From Pseudomonas sp. (lineage in GTDB: Bacteria; Pseudomonadota; Gammaproteobacteria; Pseudomonadales; Pseudomonadaceae), in contig NZ_JAUXMX010000063.1 of the NCBI RefSeq assembly GCF_030683065.1, positions 62,001 to 126,000 of the forward strand: 64,000 bases of DNA. Reading direction: 5' to 3'. Position 1 is the stretch's first letter, and each line of letters starts with the position of its first letter. The notes below the pieces were generated by a model. It was not told the origin of the DNA and ran no database searches. It saw only the letters and a list, made by a program, of their open reading frames with translations. Positions 33,982 through 41,980 of the stretch are shown here, one piece after another. The translations under genes were made by a program, and so were the position numbers.

Positions 33982-34899
33982 TCAGGCGCGCTTGATGAAC
34001 GGCGGTTGCTTGGCTCGCGCCAGCGCCAGGTTGAGCCGTTGCAGCAGGCTCTCCGGGCTGTCCTGCTGGGCCATGACCACCGCCACGCTGGCACTCAGTT
34101 GCAGGCGCTCGCCGTGCAGGTGGCTTTTGTAGGCCAGGTGCTGCACGGCGGCTTGCAGTTCCAGGGCCAGATGCCGGGCCTGTTGTTCGCCGGTATTGGG
34201 CAGCAGCACCACGAAGCGATCGCCGGCCAGGCGGCAGAGCAGGTCCTGGCGGCGCAGGTTGAGCACCACCACCTGGGACACCACCTGCAACACGCGGTCG
34301 CCCTCGGCGTGGCCGTATTCGCGATTGACCCGGCTGAAATCGTCCAGGTCGAGGATCACCAGGGACAGCGGTTGTTGCTCGCTGTGCGCCTCCTGCAACG
34401 CCTGTTGCAACTGCAAACGCAGGTAGTCGGCTCCGCCCAGCGGGGTGACCTTGTCGAACAGCCGGTGCTCGCGAAACAGCCGTTCGCGCTTTTCCATCTG
34501 TGCGCTGATGGCCAACTGTTCGCGGTGCCAGTGGTAGATGCCCAAGGTCATCAGGATAAAACCCACGGGCATCGGTCCCGACTCGAGCCACTTGTCCCAC
34601 GCGATGCCCGTCGGCAGTTGCACGAACTCGTCGAGGGTATCCATCCAGAGGGAGAAGAACAGGCAGGCCAGGCCATAGAACAGCAAGGTGGTGACTTGTC
34701 CGGCCGGGCGACTTTTCAGCAGCAGGCCGATCCATACCAGCACCAACAGCGCCGAGCCGCCTTCACCGCCGATATCGGTCCAGTTCCATTCGCTTAGTGC
34801 CTTGAGCGTGCCGACACTGAGGTAGGCGAGCAAACCGAAGTTGGCCGCCAGCAGCAGGCCGCAGAGTTTCCAAGCGTGAAATTTCAGCAGGGGTGGCAT
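33982..34899 (-). CDS. Membrane GGDEF-domain protein with degenerate active site
   Basis: 305 residues. Four membrane segments at about 11-28, 48-62, 70-86 and 110-124 precede a GGDEF domain (about 145-300). DLDDFSRVNREYGHAEGDRVL is well conserved, but the signature GGDEF reads A225-G-D-R-F229; the essential Glu at the fourth place is Arg, so diguanylate cyclase activity is unlikely. The product-inhibition I-site RxxD is intact as R216-R-Q-D219, five residues before the motif. The protein may bind c-di-GMP through it. First gene of an operon with the AraC regulator. Confidence 0.85.
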   Translation of the reverse strand: MPPLLKFHAWKLCGLLLAANFGLLAYLSVGTLKALSEWNWTDIGGEGGSALLVLVWIGLLLKSRPAGQVTTLLFYGLACLFFSLWMDTLDEFVQLPTGIAWDKWLESGPMPVGFILMTLGIYHWHREQLAISAQMEKRERLFREHRLFDKVTPLGGADYLRLQLQQALQEAHSEQQPLSLVILDLDDFSRVNREYGHAEGDRVLQVVSQVVVLNLRRQDLLCRLAGDRFVVLLPNTGEQQARHLALELQAAVQHLAYKSHLHGERLQLSASVAVVMAQQDSPESLLQRLNLALARAKQPPFIKRA

Positions 34900-35300
34900 G
34901 GTTACACAGGCTCCGTATCGGCACAGTCGCGCCAGCAGAGCAGATGCCCATGACGGTTTGGTTACAGCGTGGGGAGGTCGAATCAGCTCAGGTCAGTTGG
35001 CGATTTTTGTGCGTTGGCTGCCCCGATCGCCCAATCGCGACGTCAGCGAAGTGGCTTTAGCCGCGATTCCCGCGCTCTGGTAGCCCTGTTTATAAAGGCT
35101 GCAGGCGCGGCCAGCGGTGAGCCAGAGCACCGTGAAGGGGTCGAATCGGCTCAAACGCCCGGAAAAATCGGCGCAAAGCTGACGTTTTACCTGGCGTCGC
35201 TTTGGGCTGTCACAGAAGCGTCATGAGCCCCGCCTAGCTTGCCCTCCACGTTGCCAGGCCAATGGCGCCCGGCGTAGTTCACGTTTGTGGAGGGTATGCG
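34900..35300. other. Intergenic region between the GGDEF gene and the TonB-dependent receptor gene
   Basis: 401 bases between divergent genes. The right end has the Pho-box-like site at 35207-35224. Apart from short inverted repeats (GCAGGCGCGGCCAGCG region at 35100) I see no coding sequence or RNA gene. Confidence 0.5.
35207..35240 (+). promoter_or_regulatory. Pho-box-like site upstream of the phytate operon
   Basis: CTGTCAC-AGAA-GCGTCAT (35207-35224) matches the PhoB direct repeat CTGTCAT-N4-CTGTCAT at 6/7 and 5/7, in the same orientation as the downstream operon. A weak -10 (TAGCTT, 35235-35240) begins ten bases after it, the spacing of PhoB-dependent promoters that lack a -35. The receptor ATG is 61 bases beyond the -10. 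Confidence 0.55.
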
Positions 35301-37793
35301 ATGAAGCGCTGCACACAGAAAGTCTGTCAGCTCAGTACATTGGCCTTGGCGATCGCCAGCAGCCTGGCGTTCGCGGCTGAGCCAGCCACCGAATACGTCG
35401 AAGTGGTTGGCCAGGCCGTCAGCGTCGACAAGGCCTTGAAACAGCAGCGCAGCTCCGACAACGTGGAAAGCGTGGTGCACGCTGACGGCATCGGCCAGTT
35501 GCCGGACGACAACGCCGCGGAAGCGCTGCAGCGTATTCCCGGCCTGTCGGTTGAGCGCGACCAGGGTGAAGGGCGCTTTGTCAGCGTGCGCGGCATTGGC
35601 CCGGACCTGAACAGCGTGACCATCAACGGCACCCTGGTGCCTTCGCCGGAAAGTGATCGGCGCGCCGTGGCCCTCGACGTATTGCCCTCGGAACTGGTGC
35701 AGTCGCTGACAGTGGTCAAGTCGCTGACCCCAGACATGGACGCCAACTCCCTGGGCGGCACGGTAGAGGTGGAAAGCCTGTCGGCGTTCGACCACGACGG
35801 CCTGTTTTACACCGGCAGCGCCGAAGGCAGCTACGACGAGAACACCGCGCAAGCCAGTCCGAAATTTTCTGGTGCAATCAGCGACCGTTTCAGCCTGGGC
35901 GACGGCACGGATAACTTCGGTGTAGCCGCAGCGCTGAGCTGGGAGGAGCGTGATTTTGGCTCGGACAACGTCGAAACCGGCGGTGCCTGGGACTTCGACA
36001 ATGGCGCCCGGTTGGAAGAGCTGGAACAGCGTAACTACGCCATTACCCGCGAGCGCACCGGCTTTGGCTTGAATTTCGACTACAAGCCCGATGACCTCTC
36101 CAGCTATTACCTGCGCACCCTCTATAGCCGCTACAAAGACAGCGAAGCCCGCAACGCTGCCGGTATCGAGTTTGCCGATGCGCAGGCCGCTGGCGAACGT
36201 GGCGATGCTGAAGGTTACCGCGAGCTGAAGAGCCGCGAGGAAACCCAGGAAGTGCAGTCCTACGTATTTGGGGGCGAGCGCATGCTGGGGCTGTGGACTA
36301 TCGGTGCCCAGGCAGGCTTCAGCCGCTCCAGCGAAGACAGCCCAGAAGGCATTGCCGGGGCGAACTTTGAAGGTAACGACGATTTTGCCGATGCCGGTTT
36401 CAGCAACACCAAGAAGCCGCGCCTGAGCATCGACCCGGCGTTCTACGACCCGAACAACTTCACCCTCAGCGAGGTCGAGTGGGAAAAGCAGAAGACCACC
36501 GATACCGAGCAGAACATCAAGCTCGACCTGGCGCGTGACTTCGACCTCAGCGGCTATGCGGCGCAGGTCAAATTCGGCGGCAAGCTCAGCCAGCGGGAAA
36601 AAGATAACGACCTGGAGGCCTGGAAATACGAAGACCTCGGTGACGTAGGCTTGACCGATGCCGACCTCAACCTGAGCCAGTTCACCAAGGGCAGCGTGGA
36701 TTACGGCCTGGGACGTTTCGGCCCGGGCATCAGCGCCAATGCCATCGAGCGCCTGCTTGGCGGTCTGAACAGAGATGAGTTCTACAACGCAGAAGAGTCG
36801 CGGGTAAATGACTTCGAAATGAGCGAAGACATCAATGCCGCCTACCTGATGAACAGCCTCGACGTCGACGATTGGCGCTTTATTGCCGGGGTGCGCTACG
36901 AGGGCACCGAGTTCGAAGCCAAGGGCACCGGCATCCGTGATGGCGTGTTTGAAAACAGCGAAAGCAAGAAGCGTTATGACCACTGGCTGCCAGGCTTGCA
37001 TGCACGCTATCAGTTGAATGCCAGCACGCAAGTGCGCGCGGCCTGGACCAACACCGTGGTGCGCCCAACCTTTGGCCAACTGGCACCGGGCTTTGCCATC
37101 GATGACGCTGATGCCAGTTTTGGCAACCCGGATCTCGACCCGCTGGAGGCGATGAATTTCGACCTCGGCATTGAGCACTACATGGGCCGTGCGGGCGTGG
37201 TCTCGGCATTCGTGTTCTACAAGGACATCGACAGCTTCGTCTACAACACCGACCTGGCTGGCACGGGCGAATGGTTGGCCTTCGATGAAGCCTTGACCTT
37301 CGCCAATGGCGACAGCGCCAAACTGTATGGCCTGGAACTGGCCTACTCGCAGAAATTCGACTGGCTGCCGGCACCCTGGAACGGCCTGCTGATGGGTGCC
37401 AACGCCACCTTCAGCCGCTCCGACGCGCAGATTGAAGGGCAGGGCTTGTCGCGCAGCATCGACCTGCCGAACCAATCAGACACGGTCGGTAACCTGATGC
37501 TCGGTTGGGAAGACGACGCGCTCAGCCTGCGCCTGTCGGCCAACTACAAATCCGCCTACCTGGCTGAAGTCGCCGGCATCGACGACAAGGCCCATGACCT
37601 CTATGCCGATGAGCAGGTGTTTGTCGACGTTAGCGCCGGTTACTTCCTCACCCCAGCGCTGCAACTGACCTTCCAGGCGCAAAACCTGACGGACGAGTCC
37701 TACTACGTCTATAGCGGCCGCCGCGACTTCAACGCCCAGTACGAGGAATACGGCCCGACTTACAAGCTCGGCCTGACCTTCACCCACTTCTGA
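35301..37793 (+). CDS. TonB-dependent outer-membrane receptor
   Basis: 830 residues from ATG at 35301, with GGAGGG at proper distance; an open frame 13 codons upstream has none. Signal peptide ends near SLAFAAEPA. A TonB-box-like EYVEVVG follows. The plug has IPGLSVERDQGEGRFVSVRGIGPDLNSVTINGT and VKSLTPDMDANSLGGTVEVES, of the Xanthomonas/Caulobacter TonB receptor class. A 22-strand barrel is expected; it ends YKLGLTFTHF with terminal Phe. There is no N-terminal signalling domain. Followed by phytase, energiser and phosphatase genes, so the ligand is likely an inositol phosphate or another organic phosphate. Confidence 0.92.
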   Translation: MKRCTQKVCQLSTLALAIASSLAFAAEPATEYVEVVGQAVSVDKALKQQRSSDNVESVVHADGIGQLPDDNAAEALQRIPGLSVERDQGEGRFVSVRGIGPDLNSVTINGTLVPSPESDRRAVALDVLPSELVQSLTVVKSLTPDMDANSLGGTVEVESLSAFDHDGLFYTGSAEGSYDENTAQASPKFSGAISDRFSLGDGTDNFGVAAALSWEERDFGSDNVETGGAWDFDNGARLEELEQRNYAITRERTGFGLNFDYKPDDLSSYYLRTLYSRYKDSEARNAAGIEFADAQAAGERGDAEGYRELKSREETQEVQSYVFGGERMLGLWTIGAQAGFSRSSEDSPEGIAGANFEGNDDFADAGFSNTKKPRLSIDPAFYDPNNFTLSEVEWEKQKTTDTEQNIKLDLARDFDLSGYAAQVKFGGKLSQREKDNDLEAWKYEDLGDVGLTDADLNLSQFTKGSVDYGLGRFGPGISANAIERLLGGLNRDEFYNAEESRVNDFEMSEDINAAYLMNSLDVDDWRFIAGVRYEGTEFEAKGTGIRDGVFENSESKKRYDHWLPGLHARYQLNASTQVRAAWTNTVVRPTFGQLAPGFAIDDADASFGNPDLDPLEAMNFDLGIEHYMGRAGVVSAFVFYKDIDSFVYNTDLAGTGEWLAFDEALTFANGDSAKLYGLELAYSQKFDWLPAPWNGLLMGANATFSRSDAQIEGQGLSRSIDLPNQSDTVGNLMLGWEDDALSLRLSANYKSAYLAEVAGIDDKAHDLYADEQVFVDVSAGYFLTPALQLTFQAQNLTDESYYVYSGRRDFNAQYEEYGPTYKLGLTFTHF

Positions 37794-37864
37794 TTGTTCT
37801 ATCGGCTGGGCGCGCGAGCGTGCGCCCGCGCCACAGTGATAGCTTTTGATAAGGATTTACCGGC

Positions 37865-39790
37865 ATGCACCTTGCGTTTGTGAAGAAAAATCTCCTGCTC
37901 GCCAGCCTGATTGCTATCAGTGCCTGCCAAAGCCAGGTTGATGAAAAAGCCCCCGCGGCCCTGACGCTGCAGGGGCTTTCCAGCCCCACCATGGCGGCGG
38001 TCGAGGCGGCGCAGTGGCTGGCCAGCGACAGTTTCTGGCCAGGTGCCGAGCGCCTGCAGAGCAGTGAGAAACAGGGCTTGTTTGTGCTGGACAAGCAGGG
38101 CGTGACCCTCAGCCAGTTGCCCGGCACCTTCGCCAGCATCGATCATCGGGTCGGCCCGAGCGGCCTGCTGGTGGCAGCGCTGGACGTCGACCGTCAGCAA
38201 GCAATGCTGGTCAACCTGGCGAATAAGCGCTGGGGCGAACCGCTGTACCTGCCGCAACCGGCGTACAAGATCGACGGCCTGTGCCTATACCGCGATGCAG
38301 CGCACAACGCGTTTGTCTTCCTGATTGGTGAGGAGGGCATCGGCGAGCAGTGGCTGGTCGCCCAAAACGAAGTGCCGCTGGCAACGCCCAAGCGCGTACG
38401 CGGCATGAGCTTGCCGCCGGCCAGCGAACACTGCCAGGTCGACGATGTCGCCGAACTCTTGTATGTCAACGAAGAAGGCGTCGGCCTGTGGGCTTATGCC
38501 GCCCATGCCGAGGCCGATCTGGTGCGTGAACCGGTGGGCCTGGTGCAGCCGTTCGGTGATATCAGCAACGCGCTCGCCGGCATGGCCGTGGTGCCAGGCG
38601 GCGTGCTGGCGCTGGACCCGGAAAGCAACAACCTGCACCGCTATCAGCGTGGCGCAGAAGGCTGGCAGGCTCAGCCGGTGCTGCCCCTGGGGGATCTGAA
38701 CGAGCCGCAAGGCCTCAGTGCGCGCGCGGTGGCGGGCGGCCTGGAGCTCTTGGTGCGCGACGACGACGGCCTGCAGCATGGCCAGCTGGCCTGGTTGCCG
38801 GCAACCCCCGAGCAGCCAGCCGCGCTGCCGATTTTGCCGGTGCAGGTGCAAACCGATCCGGTACCGAGCCTGGGCGATGCCGCCGATGACCCGGCGATCT
38901 GGGTGCACCCAACAGACGCACAACAAAGCCGTGTGCTCGGCACCGACAAGCAAGGTGGTCTGCTTGCCTATGACCTGGCCGGCAAGCAGCTACAGGACTT
39001 GCGTATTGGGCGGATGAACAACGTCGATGTGCGCGCCGGCTTTGACCTTAATGGCGAGCTGGTCGATTTGGCCGTGGCCAGCAACCGTGACCAAAACAGT
39101 TTGCAGGTGTTTGCCATTGACCGCAGCAGCGGTGAGTTGCGCGACCTCGGCCAAGTGCCCACGCCGCTCAAGGACATCTACGGCCTGTGCATGTTCAAGG
39201 ATGCCGCAGGTGCCATCCATGCAATTCCCAACGACAAGGACGGCACCTTTCTGCAGTACCGCCTGAGTGCAGGCGATGGCCGCATCCAGGGTGAGCTGGT
39301 GCGCCAGTTCAAGGTCGACAGCCAGCCGGAAGGCTGCGTGGCCGATGACCGTGGCCAGCGCCTGTTCGTCGGCGAAGAGGATGTAGCGGTCTGGGTGCTG
39401 GACGCTCGCGCCGATGCCCCGACGCAACTCGAACAGGTGATTGCGGTAGGCGGCGTGGTCCACGACGACATCGAGGGCCTGGCCCTTTACCAGGGCGCTA
39501 CGCGTGACTACCTGGTGATCTCCAGCCAGGGCAACGACAGCTACGTGGTGCTTGATGCGACTGCGCCCTATGCCGTGCGCGGCGCGTTTCGCATCGGCCT
39601 GAACGCGCAACTGGGTATTGATGGCGCATCGGAAACCGACGGGCTGGAAGTCACCTCGGCCAACCTGGGCGGCATCTGGAACGACGGCATGCTGGTGGTG
39701 CAGGACGGCCGCAAGCGCATGCCCGAAGACCGCCAGAACTACAAATACCTGCCCTGGGCTGCGGTGGCCGAGGCCCTGGGTCTGGAGTAA
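37865..39790 (+). CDS. Two-domain beta-propeller phytase lipoprotein
   Basis: 641 residues. Signal peptide with lipobox ISAC at Cys21, so a lipoprotein anchored at the envelope. The C-terminal part (about 330-641) is a full beta-propeller phytase: DDPAIWVHPTDAQQSRVLGTDKQGGLLAYDL (341 on), VAVASNRDQNSLQVFAID-type blades, QPEGCVADD, LFVGEEDVAVWVLDA, DDIEGLALY and ETDGLEVTSANLG, which supply Ca/phosphate ligands. The N-terminal part (about 40-320) repeats the blades in weaker form (KIDGLCLYRDAAHNAFVFLIGEEG; DVAELLYVNEEGVGLWAYA). Calcium-dependent release of phosphate from phytate is the family reaction. ATG preceded by AAGGA. Lies 71 bases after the receptor gene. Confidence 0.9.
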   Translation: MHLAFVKKNLLLASLIAISACQSQVDEKAPAALTLQGLSSPTMAAVEAAQWLASDSFWPGAERLQSSEKQGLFVLDKQGVTLSQLPGTFASIDHRVGPSGLLVAALDVDRQQAMLVNLANKRWGEPLYLPQPAYKIDGLCLYRDAAHNAFVFLIGEEGIGEQWLVAQNEVPLATPKRVRGMSLPPASEHCQVDDVAELLYVNEEGVGLWAYAAHAEADLVREPVGLVQPFGDISNALAGMAVVPGGVLALDPESNNLHRYQRGAEGWQAQPVLPLGDLNEPQGLSARAVAGGLELLVRDDDGLQHGQLAWLPATPEQPAALPILPVQVQTDPVPSLGDAADDPAIWVHPTDAQQSRVLGTDKQGGLLAYDLAGKQLQDLRIGRMNNVDVRAGFDLNGELVDLAVASNRDQNSLQVFAIDRSSGELRDLGQVPTPLKDIYGLCMFKDAAGAIHAIPNDKDGTFLQYRLSAGDGRIQGELVRQFKVDSQPEGCVADDRGQRLFVGEEDVAVWVLDARADAPTQLEQVIAVGGVVHDDIEGLALYQGATRDYLVISSQGNDSYVVLDATAPYAVRGAFRIGLNAQLGIDGASETDGLEVTSANLGGIWNDGMLVVQDGRKRMPEDRQNYKYLPWAAVAEALGLE

Positions 39791-39802
39791 ACAGCACACG
39801 CT

Positions 39803-39866
39803 GTAGGAGCCAGCTTGCTGGCGATCGGCTGTGCCGCACGCGGATCGCCAGCAAGCTGGCTCCTAC
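39803..39866. repeat. REP-like inverted pair between phytase and TolQ-like genes
   Basis: GTAGGAGCCAGCTTGCTGGC at 39803 and its exact inverted complement ending CTCCTAC at 39866, separated by about 18 bases, form a long potential hairpin in the 185-base gap inside the operon. Confidence 0.85.
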
Positions 39867-39975
39867 AAAAGCCGGCCGATGACAGGCTTCAACGCTGCTG
39901 TCATCAACCGGCAACACAAACGTAATCGAATAGCGTCCGGGGCGTTCCCCAAGCGCGCGATGTAAGGAGACAACC

Positions 39976-40686
39976 ATGCACAACACCCTCGAACAGATGA
40001 CCGTCTGGAGTCTGGTCAGTGATGCCAGCCTGCTGGTCCAGGCAGTGATGCTCACCCTGCTGCTGGCGTCGCTGCTCAGCTGGTACCTGATCATCCAGCG
40101 CAGCGCGGTACTGCGCCGCAACGAGCGCCTGATGAAAGACTTTCAGCTGCGTTTTCGCAGCGGCCACGACCTCGCCCAGCTGTACCGCGAAGGCAGCGAC
40201 TCACTCGATGAGGATGCCGGCCTGCAGCAGATATTTCAGGCTGGCTATCACGAGTACATCCAGCTCAAGCGCGAACCGGGGATTGCCGGCGAGCTGGTGA
40301 TCGATGGGGTCGAGCGCTCGCTGCTGGTGGCCATCAGCGAGCAGGAAGAACGCCTGGAAAAGGGCCTGCCGTTTCTTGCTACGGTCGGTTCGGTCAGCCC
40401 CTATATCGGCCTGTTCGGCACCGTCTGGGGGATCATGAATTCCTTTATCGGCCTGTCTCAAGTGCAGCAGGCGACGCTTTCCACGGTCGCCCCGGGCATC
40501 GCCGAAGCGCTGATCGCCACCGCCATCGGCCTGTTCGCCGCTATTCCCGCGGTGATCGCCTACAACCGCTTCAGCGCTCGCGTCGCCACCCTGACCTCGC
40601 GCTACTACGGCTTTGGTAACGAATTGCAGGCACGTCTGCACCGCAAGCTGCATGCCGCCAGCAGCCACGTCAGCGCCGCTGCCTGA
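39976..40686 (+). CDS. TolQ/ExbB-type proton channel subunit
   Basis: 236 residues, ATG preceded by AAGGAG. Closer to TolQ than to ExbB: WSLVSDASLLVQAVMLTLLLASLLSWYLIIQRS for the first membrane segment and FLATVGSVSPYIGLFGTVWGIMNSFIGL plus TVAPGIAEALIATAIGLFAAIPAVIAYNRF for the second and third. The pore Thr/Glu-type residues of the family lie in these segments. With the next two genes it would form a proton-driven energiser, presumably for the TonB-dependent receptor upstream. The cell's main tolQRA is elsewhere, as it is normally beside ruvABC/pal. Confidence 0.9.
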   Translation: MHNTLEQMTVWSLVSDASLLVQAVMLTLLLASLLSWYLIIQRSAVLRRNERLMKDFQLRFRSGHDLAQLYREGSDSLDEDAGLQQIFQAGYHEYIQLKREPGIAGELVIDGVERSLLVAISEQEERLEKGLPFLATVGSVSPYIGLFGTVWGIMNSFIGLSQVQQATLSTVAPGIAEALIATAIGLFAAIPAVIAYNRFSARVATLTSRYYGFGNELQARLHRKLHAASSHVSAAA

Positions 40687-40696
40687 GGAGCCCGCC

Positions 40697-41140
40697 ATGC
40701 GCAAGCCGATGAGCAAACACGGCCCCAAGGCCGAGATGAACGTGGTGCCCTACATCGACGTGATGCTGGTGCTGCTGGTGATCTTTATGGTCACCGCGCC
40801 GATGCTCACCCAGGGGGTGAAGATCGAGTTGCCCAAGGTCGCCAGCGAAGCGCTGCCGACTGACAACCAGCAGCAGATCCTCACCCTTTCGGTACAGGCT
40901 GACGGTGGCTATTACTGGAACCTGGGCAGCGAGCTGAACACTGAGCAGCAGACCGATAGCGCCGTGGGCCTGGACGAAATGACCGCCAAGGTCACGCAGA
41001 TCATCGCCGAGCGTGGCGATACCCAGGTGTATATCCGCGCTGATCAGACCGCCGACTACGCCACGGTGGTGGCCGGGATCGCCGCCTTGCAGCAGGGTGG
41101 GGTGAGTAACCTGGGCCTGATTACCGAGGCGCCGCAGTGA
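40697..41140 (+). CDS. TolR/ExbD-type subunit
   Basis: 147 residues from ATG at 40697 (GAGGAG upstream). One membrane segment with the proton-carrying Asp: AEMNVVPYIDVMLVLLVIFMVTAPMLTQGVKIELPKV (Asp at about residue 23). C-terminal periplasmic domain ends YATVVAGIAALQQGGVSNLGLIT, typical of TolR/ExbD. An unusual insert QADGGYYWNLGSELNTEQQTD lies at about 68-90. Starts 10 bases after the TolQ-like gene and overlaps the TonB gene by four bases. Confidence 0.9.
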   Translation: MRKPMSKHGPKAEMNVVPYIDVMLVLLVIFMVTAPMLTQGVKIELPKVASEALPTDNQQQILTLSVQADGGYYWNLGSELNTEQQTDSAVGLDEMTAKVTQIIAERGDTQVYIRADQTADYATVVAGIAALQQGGVSNLGLITEAPQ

Positions 41141-41940
41141 GCAGCATGCTGATGGAACGGCCCGCCTCGATTACCTGGCCCAGGTTGCCCGCGTCGTGCC
41201 TGCGCAATGCCCAGGCGGTGTTGTTGACCCTGGTGTTGCATGGGGTGGTGCTGGCTCTGTTGCTGGCCAATTGGCCGGTGGAAAAACCGCTGGCGCCGAG
41301 CATCAGCACCCTCAGCATGCAGTTGGTCAGCTTGCCGCCACCCGCGCCGGTGATGGAAGCCCCGCTGCCCGTGCCGCTTGAAGCCCCGCTGGCAGACGTG
41401 CGTGCGCCCGTGGAGCCGCAGATCGATCCGCGTATCGCCCAGCAGAAACTGGAGCAGGCCGCTCTGGCGCGTAAGCGCGTGGAGCACGAGAAGCGTGAGC
41501 AGGACCGTCAGCGGCTTGAGCGCAAGCGTGAGGAACAGACTCGCCTCGACCAGCAGCAACGTGAGCAGGAACAGCGCCAGCAGGCCGAGCGCCTGCAACA
41601 GGTCGCCGACCAGCAGCGTCAGCAGGCCGACGCCGCCGCGCGTGCGCACCAGGCCCAGGCTGCGGCTGCCAGTCGCCAGTACCTGCCGATTGCCAAACAG
41701 GCGCCGGCGTATCCGCAGCGCGCGCTGGACAAGGGCCTTGAGGGTGAGTGCACGGTCAGCTACACGGTCAACGCCCTGGGCCGGGTGGAAGACCCGCAGG
41801 TGGCGGGTGAGTGCCATCCCCTGTTCATCCGCCCGTCATTAACCGCCAGTAAAAGCTTCCGCTACCAACCGCGGGTGATCGACGGCAAAGCCGTAGCCGT
41901 GCCCAACGTGAAAAACACCTTTACCTATCGCATCGAATGA
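41137..41940 (+). CDS. TonB-family energy transducer with TolA-like linker
   Basis: 267 residues from GTG at 41137 (GTGA overlap with the previous stop; GAGG upstream); an ATG three codons later is an alternative. Membrane anchor about 24-45 (AQAVLLTLVLHGVVLALLLANW) with the His of the TonB S-H motif, then a Pro-rich stretch (PPPAPVMEAPLPVPLEAPL), then some 95 residues of Arg/Gln/Glu-rich coiled coil like TolA domain II (about 105-185), and a TonB C-terminal domain (APAYPQRALDKGLEGECTVSYTVNALGRVEDPQV). The mix of TolQ, TolR, TolA-like and TonB traits is notable. Confidence 0.88.
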   Translation: MSSMLMERPASITWPRLPASCLRNAQAVLLTLVLHGVVLALLLANWPVEKPLAPSISTLSMQLVSLPPPAPVMEAPLPVPLEAPLADVRAPVEPQIDPRIAQQKLEQAALARKRVEHEKREQDRQRLERKREEQTRLDQQQREQEQRQQAERLQQVADQQRQQADAAARAHQAQAAAASRQYLPIAKQAPAYPQRALDKGLEGECTVSYTVNALGRVEDPQVAGECHPLFIRPSLTASKSFRYQPRVIDGKAVAVPNVKNTFTYRIE

Positions 41941-41980
41941 ACCGCGCCGCCAGCCACCCGATAATCAGCGAGAGCCACTG

